A DNA stretch of 64,000 nucleotides from Bacillota bacterium. Lineage in GTDB: Bacteria > Bacillota > Desulfotomaculia > Desulfotomaculales > Pelotomaculaceae. A program made the position numbers and the translations under genes. Location of the stretch: contig JAKPTB010000085.1 in assembly GCA_029555205.1 (NCBI GenBank), positions 16,149-80,148 on the forward strand, written 5' to 3'. The notes below the pieces were generated by a model, which was not told where the DNA came from, did not search any database, and worked only from the letters and a program-made list of their open reading frames with translations. Positions 27,183 through 35,196 of this stretch are shown here, piece by piece; within the stretch, counting starts at the first letter, position 1; every line of letters starts with the position of its first letter.

Positions 27183-28013
27183 TTGAAAGAACCTTTTAAA
27201 ATTGGCATATGCCAGATGCAGGTAGATGATTGTAAGGAAAAAAATATTATTAAAGCCCGTTCCATGATCCGGGAAGCCGCGGCCGGAGGATGCAAAATTG
27301 TGGTCTTGCCGGAAATGTTCAATTGCCCCTACATAAGCAGTATTTTCCCGGAATATGCGGAAAGCTGCCCGGACGGTAAAACTATTATAATGCTGCGTGA
27401 AGCTGCCCTGGAAGAGAAGATTTACCTGATCGGAGGTTCGATCCCCGAACTTGCAGGAGACACAACTTACAATACAAGCTTTGTTTTCGGGCCCCGGGGA
27501 GAAATGCTGGCCAGACACCGGAAGCTTCATCTTTTCGATGTAGAGCTTGCCGGCGGCTTAACCTTTAAAGAATCACAAACCCTTGGTCCCGGCAAAGATA
27601 TTACGGTTGTTAAAACCGGGATCTGCACATTCGGGCTGGCTATCTGTTATGACATCCGTTTCCCCGAACTAAGCCGCCTGATGACTTTGATGGGTGCTGA
27701 GCTAATCATTGTCCCGGCTGCTTTCAACATGACAACCGGCCCTGCCCACTGGGAATTGCTCTTTAGGACACGGGCATTGGACAACCAGGTTTTTACCGTC
27801 GGAGCTGCGCCGGCCAGAAACGAAAACGCTGCCTACGTGAGTTACGGCAATTCGTTAATTGCAGACCCCTGGGGAAAAATAATAGTCCAAGCCGGTGAAA
27901 AGGAAACAATCATTTATGGAGATATAGACTTCCAGCTCTTGAACAGCGTCAGACAGGAACTGCCGCTGCTGAAACACAGGCGGGCAGACCTGTACGAATT
28001 AAAGCCCCTGTAA
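27183..28013 (+). CDS. Carbon-nitrogen hydrolase, Nit2/omega-amidase type
   Basis: This 276-residue cytoplasmic enzyme belongs to the nitrilase superfamily. The catalytic triad is visible as Glu44 (LPEMF), Lys114 (HRKLHLFD) and Cys155 (AICYDIRFPE). The close match to Nit2 around FDVELAGGLTFKESQTLGPG suggests hydrolysis of alpha-ketoglutaramate or deaminated glutathione, but related amidases cannot be excluded. The start is TTG behind GATGAGG. It converges on the NifU-domain gene, and a shared hairpin separates the two. Confidence 0.88.
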   Translation: MKEPFKIGICQMQVDDCKEKNIIKARSMIREAAAGGCKIVVLPEMFNCPYISSIFPEYAESCPDGKTIIMLREAALEEKIYLIGGSIPELAGDTTYNTSFVFGPRGEMLARHRKLHLFDVELAGGLTFKESQTLGPGKDITVVKTGICTFGLAICYDIRFPELSRLMTLMGAELIIVPAAFNMTTGPAHWELLFRTRALDNQVFTVGAAPARNENAAYVSYGNSLIADPWGKIIVQAGEKETIIYGDIDFQLLNSVRQELPLLKHRRADLYELKPL

Positions 28014-28020
28014 TTGGCAA

Positions 28021-28052
28021 AACCCCCTGTTAGTGCTTGTCCACAGGGGGTT
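28021..28052. terminator. Bidirectional hairpin between convergent genes
   Basis: AACCCCCTGT pairs perfectly over ten bases with ACAGGGGGTT around a 12-base loop. It lies between the nitrilase gene and the NifU-domain gene and could end both transcripts. Confidence 0.75.
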
Positions 28053-28059
28053 CTTACAT

Positions 28060-28281
28060 TTAAACAGAAATAACTCTTTTAACTTCCTTAATCTCCTGCT
28101 TGAGCAACCGCTCAATACCCTGCTTGAGGGTTATTGTGGCGCCCGCTCAGCCGCTGCAGGCTCCTTTCAAGCGAACTTTTACCAGGCCGCTGGCATCAAC
28201 GTCTACAAGTTCAACATCGCCGCCATCTCTTTGAAGATACGGACGTACTTTCTTAAGGACCTCCTCAACACGTTCCTTCAC
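28060..28281 (-). CDS. NifU C-terminal-domain protein, candidate selenoprotein (in-frame UGA at the second CxxC position)
   Basis: Read through one UGA, this gene encodes a complete 73-residue NifU-type Fe-S scaffold domain: residues 1-41 end in VKVRLKGA, then C42-S-G-U45, then [19 protein letters not shown] to a TAA. In the family this motif is CxxC, and both cysteines hold the cluster. The UGA (28147-28149) falls exactly on the second one. A GTG start sits eight bases after AAGGAGG, the protein length is normal, and no other lesion is present. A SECIS-like hairpin follows the UGA. Selenocysteine insertion is the inference; a nonsense mutation of one Cys codon is the alternative. Confidence 0.7.
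28106..28132 (-). promoter_or_regulatory. Candidate bacterial SECIS hairpin
   Basis: Starting 15 bases after the UGA, AACCCTCAA pairs with TTGAG-C-GGTT (one bulged C) around the loop GCAGGGTA. The loop begins with G and lies 23 bases after the UGA, within the spacing reported for bacterial SECIS elements. An alternative, TTGAGC-GGTT-GCTCAA, overlaps it with a loop starting GG at 37 bases. Confidence 0.5.
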
Positions 28282-28696
28282 CTGTTGAACCTCCTTCCTA
28301 TTAATTATATTATGACAGGGCAAAACAATTTGTATGTAACCTGGAGCTTACTTATTACATACCTATTTTATCTGTTATGAATTGTTATATCAAGAAGAAT
28401 TATTTATTATGCCAGTATAAAGTAATAAAACTTTTTAATCAAGATCAAGAATTAACCTTAACCAAGCCAGATTCACAGTTAGCAAAACAACACAACCCAG
28501 GCGTCATTAGGAGGGTTGTGCTTTTTCTTCATACTCAATAAATTCCTTATGTTGTTAAGGATACCATTTAAATACATGAAATACTCTTAAACAATACCTT
28601 ACCTTATCCTATGGTAATTAAAGATTAAGATAGAGAACTCTGAGTTCAACATTTAATTAAGCAGGTAGACGTTTTAAAGAAGGGCACAATTTTATT
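28282..28696. other. AT-rich non-coding stretch with an orphan terminator-like hairpin
   Basis: No gene is seen in these 415 bases. At 28491-28520 CACAACCC pairs with GGGTTGTG, followed on the plus strand by CTTTTTCTTC. No plus-strand gene lies between it and the preceding terminator, so it may end a small RNA, or it may serve the anti-sigma transcript on the other strand. Confidence 0.45.
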
Positions 28697-29929
28697 TTAC
28701 TCGAGGTTAATTTGAATAATTGCATATTCGGCCTGGCTGGAGAGGGTAAGGAGCTGTTTTTTGCAGTATTCCATATCCTCACAAACTTTCTCCAACTGCA
28801 TTGCAATATCTGGAGCAGGGGCGTTTCCGTACTTTTCTATTGTCTCAAGAAGGATTTGTTCTTGCACAGCCAGTTCCTTGAGCCTGGTTTCATAAGCTGT
28901 ATATTCATGGCTGATGTCCTTTCGGATCGTCTCGCCTATGGTTAGCTTTCCCAAATTTTGCATTGAAGTGACCACGGTTTCGTATTGACCGGCCGGCACC
29001 TTCATAAGCATTGCCCCCTCACCGGAATAACCAGCCATTTGAATACCGTTGCTGCCGGCCAGGGACTCCAGTTCGGATCGAACATTCTGGTCGCCATCAA
29101 GGTGCAGGGTAGCGTTTTGGATGATTTTTTGTTCAGATTCCCGGCTGGAAGGAGGAACATTACCATAAGCAACCTTTTTGGGAATAAAACCTTCTTTAAC
29201 AGCCACAACCCTTGAAACATTTAAACCCCTCGAGGTATCAGTAAAGTTGTTGTCCTGATAGACTGCCGGCATATTCACTTGTTCCCCATTAATGTTTTGC
29301 CCGGCCGGAAAACTGGAGCGCACCGGTTGTGATGCGGAAGTCAAAACGCCGGCCATGACGCTTGTTTGAGCTGAACCGCCCTGTGCCGTAGCACCCCCCG
29401 TAACCGCCGCCGGGCCAGGGGAGTTATGACTTTCCTGACCGGAATTCCCGTTTAGATCATAATCCGTATTAACAGCAGCAAGATCATGGTCCCGGCCGGA
29501 CCTGGCCGGCTCCTGCTCACTCTGCCCCTGGTCAACCAGGATTTGGGGAATTTCTTTCCCCGTTTCCCTTTGCCAGGGCATTCCATACATCAGCATTGTT
29601 ATCCCAAAGGTAAACACAAACGCGGCAGCAAGGGCCGCCACCCGCGTCCAGGATCCCCTGGTTAAGCCCCGGAGAAATCCCGGGAAACGCCCTTGCCTTT
29701 TTGCAGGCGGAAAAGCAGCTATATTTTTTAAAACCTGGGCGCTAAACCCGGAAGAAGGAGACAATTCCGGCAGGCCCTTTAAAATATTCACCAGATCACA
29801 GAGGATCTCAAACTCAGCCCTGCAACTTGGGCAAACAGCCAGATGAGCAGATATTTCCTCCTGCTCCGCCAGACTGAGCTCTCCGTCAAGATAGGGGGAC
29901 AACAGTTCCCGGACTACAAGGCACTGCAT
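28697..29929 (-). CDS. Membrane anti-sigma factor with zinc-finger and DUF4349-like C-terminus
   Basis: The protein (410 residues from the ATG at 29929, which lies eight bases after GAGGAG) begins with a zf-HC2 anti-sigma domain with HLAVCPSC as zinc site. One transmembrane helix (about residues 95-115) separates it from a long external part. That part starts with a Gly/Gln/Ser-rich linker and ends in a coiled-coil domain resembling DUF4349 (about residues 255-410). It directly follows the ECF sigma gene, so it most likely holds that factor inactive at the membrane until an envelope signal arrives. Confidence 0.85.
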   Translation of the reverse strand: MQCLVVRELLSPYLDGELSLAEQEEISAHLAVCPSCRAEFEILCDLVNILKGLPELSPSSGFSAQVLKNIAAFPPAKRQGRFPGFLRGLTRGSWTRVAALAAAFVFTFGITMLMYGMPWQRETGKEIPQILVDQGQSEQEPARSGRDHDLAAVNTDYDLNGNSGQESHNSPGPAAVTGGATAQGGSAQTSVMAGVLTSASQPVRSSFPAGQNINGEQVNMPAVYQDNNFTDTSRGLNVSRVVAVKEGFIPKKVAYGNVPPSSRESEQKIIQNATLHLDGDQNVRSELESLAGSNGIQMAGYSGEGAMLMKVPAGQYETVVTSMQNLGKLTIGETIRKDISHEYTAYETRLKELAVQEQILLETIEKYGNAPAPDIAMQLEKVCEDMEYCKKQLLTLSSQAEYAIIQINLE

Positions 29930-29941
29930 CGAAATCACTCC

Positions 29942-30550
29942 TCACTTAGCTAGACGTGAGCATTGCCCAAAAAGTTCCCGCTTGCTGACATATGTATCTC
30001 TAAAAGCCCTGCGGGCACGGCTTAAGCGGGATTTTACCGTACCCAGGGAGCACTTCAAGACACCGGCTATTTCTTCATAAGACAACCCCTGTATTTCCCT
30101 CATCACCAGGATTAAACGCTGTTCTTCCGGAAGCTCATTAAGACACTTTTGAACTGACTCATTTAATTCGTTCTGCTCGGCAGCTTCCTCGGGAGTAGGA
30201 ATCCGGTTCCTTCCCAATGTAAGTGAAACAGCCTGGCCCCCGTTGTTGACGACTTCGTTTTCCCAGGACACCAGCGGGGTTCTCTGCTTCCGGCGGATCT
30301 CGTCACGACAGGCATTGGCAGTTACTGAATAGAGCCAGGTAACAAAACTGGATTCTCCGCGAAAGCTCGGCAGGGCTTGATAAAGCCGCAAAAAAGTTTC
30401 CTGGGCGAGGTCGGAAGCATCGGCGTGACTGCCGAGGAAACGGTAAGCTATCGTATAAACTTTATTCTCGTAGCGGCGAACAAGCAGCTCAAAGGCATCC
30501 ATGTCGCCGTTTTTTACTCTCTTGACAAGAATGTCGTCGGAAGGCTGCAT
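29942..30550 (-). CDS. ECF-type RNA polymerase sigma factor
   Basis: This sigma-70 family factor has region 2 (FELLVRRYENKVYTIAYRFLGSHADASDLAQETFLRLYQALPSF) and region 4 with the helix-turn-helix LSYEEIAGVLKCSLGTVKSRLSRARRAFR. I chose the ATG at 30550, behind GGAAGGAG, giving 202 residues; a longer frame to 30631 adds a hydrophobic stretch not found in the family and lacks a ribosome site. The anti-sigma gene starts about 13 bases after the stop, so the two form an operon. It probably directs an envelope-stress regulon. Confidence 0.92.
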   Translation of the reverse strand: MQPSDDILVKRVKNGDMDAFELLVRRYENKVYTIAYRFLGSHADASDLAQETFLRLYQALPSFRGESSFVTWLYSVTANACRDEIRRKQRTPLVSWENEVVNNGGQAVSLTLGRNRIPTPEEAAEQNELNESVQKCLNELPEEQRLILVMREIQGLSYEEIAGVLKCSLGTVKSRLSRARRAFRDTYVSKRELFGQCSRLAK

Positions 30551-30951
30551 TTCACCACTCCTTCCAAATGAAGGGAAAGCCAGCAATACACTAATAAATA
30601 AACCGGCAAACCCTCCAGTCCCGCCCAACAAATATATTGGGATGTTTTAACCTTCTTCGACATTCCTGTATTTAATTCCTTCGTTTTTAGTTAAGTATCT
30701 TAATTAAGTTGATTAAGGATAGTGCTTGATAATTTCAGGCTAGAATCGATATAGTTTAATGAGCATAAGAAATCTTTTCTTAAGGGGAAATATCTCGGGG
30801 TGAAGTGGGTCAGGGTAGCCTGTGATGAATTATCCAAAAGGGAAAACCTCAAATAAAAAACCTGCGGGAAATTGACACCGCCGGTCCAAACGCCAACATT
30901 GACGGACACGCTCTTTTCTGCTAAAATAATTGTTGCATGAAAATATGCTAT

Positions 30952-31038
30952 GCCGAAGTGGCGGAACTGGCAGACGCAGCGGACTCAAAATCCGCCGGTG
31001 GCAACACCGTAAGGGTTCGACTCCCTTCTTCGGCACCA
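30952..31038 (+). tRNA. tRNA-Leu (anticodon CAA)
   Basis: The sequence folds as a class II tRNA: acceptor stem GCCGAAG/CTTCGGC, D arm, anticodon stem GCGGA/TCCGC with loop CTCAAAA (anticodon CAA), a long variable arm CGGTGGCAACACCG, T arm AAGGG-TTCGACT-CCCTT, discriminator A and encoded CCA. Confidence 0.97.
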
Positions 31039-31055
31039 AAAAGACAACGTGGTTC

Positions 31056-31078
31056 CCCCTTAATAAGGGGTTTTTTTT
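31056..31078 (+). terminator. Terminator after tRNA-Leu
   Basis: CCCCTT-AAT-AAGGGG is followed by eight T residues. Confidence 0.9.
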
Positions 31079-31480
31079 ATGGCTCTAATTCATCAGTTGA
31101 TGCTGCCTGCTGTTCATCCTGCTTGTCGAATAAAACCGGAAGGATTGCATTAGCCGCAGCAATTTTGCTATTATAGTCTAAATGAGTGTAAATGTTGGCT
31201 GTCGTGGATATATCACTGTGTCCCAACCACTCCTGTATTTGTTTAAGACTTACGCCGTTAGCGTATAGCAGGCGCACACGAGTGCCTTAAATCGTTAAAC
31301 CGGATACGCCTTAACCCATACTTCTCCAATAAAAGTTCAGAATGTTGAGATATAAAGTTAGGCTTCATCCGCTCACCTATCTCATTGACGAGAACAAAGT
31401 CCTAGTATTTGTCGTTATAGCAACTACCGCATAACCTCCTGTTCTCGTCTATATCTTTTTTCTTTTGTATAAGCAGGTCT
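31077..31480 (-). pseudogene. Tyrosine recombinase (phage-type integrase) C-terminal remnant
   Basis: The last 66 codons (31077-31277) encode the end of a tyrosine integrase, with QEWLGHSDISTTANIYTHLD holding the His and the nucleophile Tyr. Upstream, in another frame, RIRFNDLRHSC carries the catalytic Arg-x-x-His box, and before that come FVLVNEIGERMKPNFISQHSE and NRRLCGSCYNDKY. There is one frameshift in the GTGCGCC run near 31276 and an in-frame TAG near 31403, and the N-terminal half is missing. It lies tail-on against the 3' end of tRNA-Leu, the usual arrangement for an element integrated at a tRNA gene. Confidence 0.85.
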
Positions 31481-31734
31481 TCAATCGGCTTAACCAGCGG
31501 CAACGTGCATCTGCTGAGTGCAGAAGCGCGGAGGAGTTTCTGTCCCTGGCAAAAGAATATGATATAGCTCTTGATCAAAAACGAGCAGACGAGCTTTTAG
31601 AATTCATAAAAAATTTGTCTGAAGATAAACTGGAGAAAAATACAGGTGGGGCAGATGATCAGAGTGGCATGAGCGGCATGAGCGGCGGCATGAGCGGCTT
31701 GAACGGTATGGGCGGCGGTGAAGGGACAAAGTAA
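31465..31734 (+). CDS. Double-glycine leader-like small protein with Gly/Met-rich tail
   Basis: Residues 19-62 (CRSAEEFLSLAKEYDIALDQ, then a helix and LSEDKLEKNTGG) resemble the leader of clostridial Nif11-like or double-glycine peptides, where LSDxELxxVxGG precedes the cleavage site. Residues 63-89 form a repetitive Gly/Ser/Met tail (GMSGMSGGMSGLNGMGGG). The only start is a TTG at 31465 without a good ribosome site, inside the antisense of the integrase remnant, so the true 5' end may be lost. No maturation enzyme or exporter is next to it. It may be a relic of a peptide gene. Confidence 0.45.
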   Translation: MYKQVFNRLNQRQRASAECRSAEEFLSLAKEYDIALDQKRADELLEFIKNLSEDKLEKNTGGADDQSGMSGMSGGMSGLNGMGGGEGTK

Positions 31735-32025
31735 ATGCAACCTTTAGAAGAGATAGCAGTTAGTCTGTAAAATATTGACCATGAAAAGGAAATAATGTCG
31801 CGATATAGGTTAACAATTGCCAAAAGCATTGTAGAGACATAGAAAAAATGATACTAATAAGTGGGTGATGTTTATACAGTTTTTCGGAAGTAGTAAACGC
31901 CAACCCTGGGGATTTGGGAATATAGACTGTATCTTTGAGTAAAAGTATAAATTACTTTCTGAGAAGGGTGCGGTTTGAGGATAATCTTGTTTGGCGACTA
32001 TGGTTAAAGCAAGGAGAGTATATAA
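31735..32025. other. AT-rich non-coding stretch
   Basis: No gene or strong hairpin is seen. AAGGAG at 32011-32016 at its right end is the ribosome site of the next gene. Confidence 0.5.
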
Positions 32026-33172
32026 ATGAAATTAATTAAGAACAGCAAGAATATTGGCACTTGTAATTGCAATGTTAACGGCTTTGGCAGCATGTAACTA
32101 TGCAGAAGAACCTGTCAATAATTCAAAAGCGGAAGAGAAAATAATCTATACTGATTACCATATGCACATTCAGAGCAAGCCCATGGCCGATGTTTTAATA
32201 GCGATAACTGGAAGTGATACGTTTAGCGGGAATCAACTAGAAGAGTTCTCTGCTGAAACAATAATTGCGCTGTTGGATGAAGCAGGGCTGGACCGGGCTT
32301 TTATATTATCAGAAGCATATATTCTCGGAAACGATCTAATCGCAGGACCGGATGAGTATAATGATGTAAAGAAGGAAAACAATTATCTTGCCATTCAGTG
32401 TGCCAGGTATCCCGAAAGATTAATAGGATTTTTCGGTGTAAACCCTCTAAAGGAATATGCGATAGAAGAAGTTGACAGGTGCTACGATGAACTCAAACTT
32501 CCGGGATTTAAGCTTCATTTTGCCAATTCAAATGTTGATTTGAATAACCCGGAGCATCTGGCAAAAATACAGGAGCTTTTTGCTCATTGTGCCGAAAAAG
32601 GAATACCGGTACTGCTCCATTTTAGAAACGACAACCCCGAGTTCGGGAAAAAGGACGCTGAGATACTTATAAACGAGGTGATCGCCAAAACTCCGGGGCT
32701 AAAGCTTCAAATAGTTCACTTAGGGGGTCCTGGAGGATTTGATAATGCAACCGAAGAGGTAATCTCAACTTTTATTGAAGGATACGAAAAGAACAAAAGC
32801 CTGGATAAAAGCAACATAGTCTCCGACATTTCCGGTGTGGTTGTGACCGAAAATGAAAAAATTGAGGGTATACTTGATAGTACAACTGAGGAACAGCATA
32901 AAAGGATAGCAGATTATATCAGAGCATGGGGAATAGAAAATACCGTGTTTGGCAGCGACTGGCCTTACTCCACACCGGCAAGCTACATAAACAATATAAA
33001 AAGGCTGCTGCCCCTTAATGAGGACGAGATCGAGAAAATATTAAGCAATGATACAAGCATAAGATTGTTTGGAAGCAGCGAAATCAGACATCCTGATTTA
33101 GAGGAACTTCTTGAGACTCTTAAAGAGGGTATTGATTACAACGCGCCCTTCAGTGTTAAATTAGATGAATAG
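32026..33172 (+). pseudogene. Amidohydrolase-family lipoprotein with a frameshift after the start
   Basis: The main frame (from 32054, 372 codons) encodes a lipobox (TALAAC), then a TIM-barrel metal hydrolase of the amidohydrolase-2 type, with metal ligands in DYHMHIQ, LLHF, IVHLGGPGG and GSDWPYS. The natural start appears to be the ATG at 32026, eight to nine bases after AAGGAG, which gives MKLIKNSKN but is one base out of frame with the rest. One indel near 32045 would join them into a normal lipoprotein signal peptide. Start at the TTG at 32054 is possible but has no ribosome site. The substrate is unknown. Confidence 0.75.
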
Positions 33173-33798
33173 GCAGGGACGCGATAGCCAAAGTAGCCAA
33201 AGGAAGTAGCCAGAGGACGGTTCTTGCGGTTATTTGTTAGCCGATTGCAGAGATAGCAAGGGGACAGGTTCCTAGTCCCAACTGTCAACGGGACGCGGAA
33301 ACATGGAATTTCCCGCCAAATAACTTCGCCCGTATGAAGAAAGGATAACATGATAAAAAACTGTACGAATACCATAATTAACCAAATTAAACTGACCGAT
33401 TTTTTAGTATTTCAAAAACATTGCTGATACCCTTTCCTCCTTGTGTTGAAAAGTGCTTTGGTTCTTATTATAATTGTGTCAAGCAGATTACCTTTACACC
33501 CCTTTCCACATTATTATCAAGGGCTTCTGGATTGGGCTTACTTACAAGGAAAGGTACTGAAACGCCCACTCCGTAGCGCTTGAATTCGGTACAACGGATT
33601 CCTTCTTCTACATTTCTGTTAGGTAATACAGAGTGGCGAAGAAGGGTTTTTATTTATGGTCAGGGTGAAAGTATCAAAAACACATCCAAAATTCTGTTTG
33701 TAATTTGAATACAACTCCGCTTAATACTTCAAATAATAAACAAAAGCCAATGCGGCTTTATTTCCGGCATTATTTTAAAAATGTATTTGTATAACAAT
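33173..33798. other. Non-coding stretch with repeat-like fragments
   Basis: No gene is seen. Near the left end are GAGGACGGTTC and a small dyad, GGGAC...GTCCC, like the GGGGACGGTTC-type dispersed repeats of these genomes. At 33743-33759 AAAGCC-AATGC-GGCTTT, followed on the minus strand by TGTTTATTATT, probably ends the toxin-antitoxin transcript. Confidence 0.5.
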
Positions 33799-34116
33799 CT
33801 AGCGTACCAGCCATCCATAATCCTGCCTGCAATCCACTATGTAGTCAATGTAGACCATCTGATCTTTAACCTGGTAGAGGATCAAATACCATTTACCAAC
33901 TAACATCTTGTGATATTTATTCGGTGGGATGAAATCCGCGTTCAAAAACGGAAACCGCTCCGGCATTTGGTGCAGGGAACGGATGGCGTCCATTAAGTCG
34001 TTTTTAATTTTTCGGGCGGCGGTAGGACTTTTCTGCGCCAGAAAAAGGACATGACCCGCCAGCATTTGGCGGGAGCGTTCGGAAACAATCACTTTATCCT
34101 GAGGTTTCTTTTCCAT
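33799..34116 (-). CDS. RelE/ParE-type toxin
   Basis: This 105-residue protein from the ATG at 34116 has the RelE/ParE fold pattern: VIVSERSRQMLAGHVLFLAQKSPTAARKI, then LHQMPERFPFLN, KMLVGKWYLILYQV and a final VYIDYIVDCRQDYGWL. RelE-type members cut mRNA on the ribosome, ParE-type inhibit gyrase; the sequence does not settle which. The start overlaps the last 23 bases of the antitoxin gene, and GAGG lies six bases before it inside that gene, so translation is coupled. A hairpin at 33743-33759 ends the unit. Confidence 0.85.
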   Translation of the reverse strand: MEKKPQDKVIVSERSRQMLAGHVLFLAQKSPTAARKIKNDLMDAIRSLHQMPERFPFLNADFIPPNKYHKMLVGKWYLILYQVKDQMVYIDYIVDCRQDYGWLVR

Positions 34117-34384
34117 GTTCAACCTCATCAACAATGCTGTCCAGATAGCTGTCCAATTCATCCGGCGTTGTTCCGGCGCGTCCAGCCAGACGGTCTTCCT
34201 CCACGGCCAGCAGTTCTTCCCGCAGCTTCAGCATTTTTTCACGGCGGGTAAACGCCTCTATATCCATCACAACGAGATCTCCCTCGCCATTTTTGGTAAG
34301 ATAGACAGGCTCACCTGTAGACCTACACAAATCCGCTATCTCATTATAGTTCTGCCGGATGCTTGCGGAGGGTTTAATCTGCAT
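34094..34384 (-). CDS. Phd/YefM-family antitoxin
   Basis: I chose the ATG at 34384, eight bases after TAGGAG, giving 96 residues. The N-terminus MQIKPSASIRQNYNEIADLCRS and the strand pair GEPVYLTKNGEGDLVVMDIEAF are typical of Phd/YefM DNA-binding domains, and the acidic C-terminus (ELDSYLDSIVDEVEHG) should wrap around the toxin. The complex usually represses its own promoter. It lies upstream of and overlaps the RelE-like gene, forming a complete toxin-antitoxin pair within the accessory region after tRNA-Leu. Confidence 0.87.
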   Translation of the reverse strand: MQIKPSASIRQNYNEIADLCRSTGEPVYLTKNGEGDLVVMDIEAFTRREKMLKLREELLAVEEDRLAGRAGTTPDELDSYLDSIVDEVEHGKETSG

Positions 34385-34601
34385 GGTATCAACTCCTAGT
34401 AGTAAAATTCTAACCATATTATAGTTCTTTAGTGCTATAGAATCAACTGCTTTGGTTAGAACCATTCGATTTCCGTTGATTGATAAGGTTTATAAGAAAC
34501 CGCGAAAGCATATATACCTTGTTGGTTAACATGAAGAATTTAGTCCAGCCTGTTTATTGACGCATGCTCATTACAGGTTTTATAATGTCCTCAAAAAAGG
34601 A

Positions 34602-35012
34602 ATGATGACCTTGAACGAACCGGAAGAAACAGGGCGCTTAATGAACCAGCAAATCATGGAAGACTGGATATCGGCTCTGGATGCACTTAACCGGCAAATT
34701 AAACAATGGGTGGCGGACCGGGAGCAAAGGGGCTTCCTGAGTGTAAAAGAGGTGCCTGTTACAAAGTATGAGGAGTATCTTGGCAGCTATCAAGTGAAGA
34801 TGCTTGTGTTGCTTTCCAAAAATAACCATATAGATGTTTGCCCTGTGGGAAGATTTGCCCTGGGAGCGATTGGGCGCGTGGATTTTACCAATTATAAAAA
34901 GTCCTTTCCCTTTCTATATTCGAGTAGAAAAGGCTGGGTTTCCCTGGACAGCAGAAAACCTTTAACTGAAACCCTTTTCAATGAGTTATTGGACCAACTC
35001 CTGGATTACTGA
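34602..35012 (+). CDS. Hypothetical protein
   Basis: This protein of about 136 residues is not one I recognise. The N-terminal part is helical (MEDWISALDALNRQIKQWVADREQRG); the middle is a beta-rich segment (YQVKMLVLLSKNNHIDVCPVGRFALGAIGRVDF) and the end reads GWVSLDSRKPLTETLFNELLDQLL. There is no signal peptide or membrane helix. Starts at 34602, 34605 (ATG) or 34611 (TTG) follow AAAAAAGG; a longer TTG frame to 34557 has no ribosome site. It is followed by a strong bidirectional terminator. Confidence 0.65.
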   Translation: MMTLNEPEETGRLMNQQIMEDWISALDALNRQIKQWVADREQRGFLSVKEVPVTKYEEYLGSYQVKMLVLLSKNNHIDVCPVGRFALGAIGRVDFTNYKKSFPFLYSSRKGWVSLDSRKPLTETLFNELLDQLLDY

Positions 35013-35084
35013 AGTTTTATAAAAGCAGTTTTTGCTCCTGTCGCGGTTGACTTTATTTTAATATTTTCTCGAAAAAAAATTTAA

Positions 35085-35117
35085 ACAGCGTGACCGGTGA
35101 TCACGCTGTATATTTTT
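35085..35117. terminator. Bidirectional terminator
   Basis: ACAGCGTGA pairs perfectly with TCACGCTGT around a seven-base loop. The plus strand continues with ATATTTTTTG and the minus strand with TTAAATTTTTTTTC. It separates the convergent genes at 34602 and 35197. Confidence 0.9.
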
Positions 35118-35196
35118 TGTATTTGTATTGATTCTAATAAATTCATCGATTATACAAATTGACCTTTTATAAACTTTTATAAACTGACCATTTATT

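Noticed and set aside
28033..28380. 115-codon plus-strand frame across the NifU-domain gene
   Set aside because: It is the antisense of a clearly recognisable NifU domain and has no ribosome site.
29942..30631. 229-codon form of the sigma factor with a hydrophobic N-terminus
   Set aside because: GGAAGGAG lies in front of the internal ATG at 30550, where family similarity begins.
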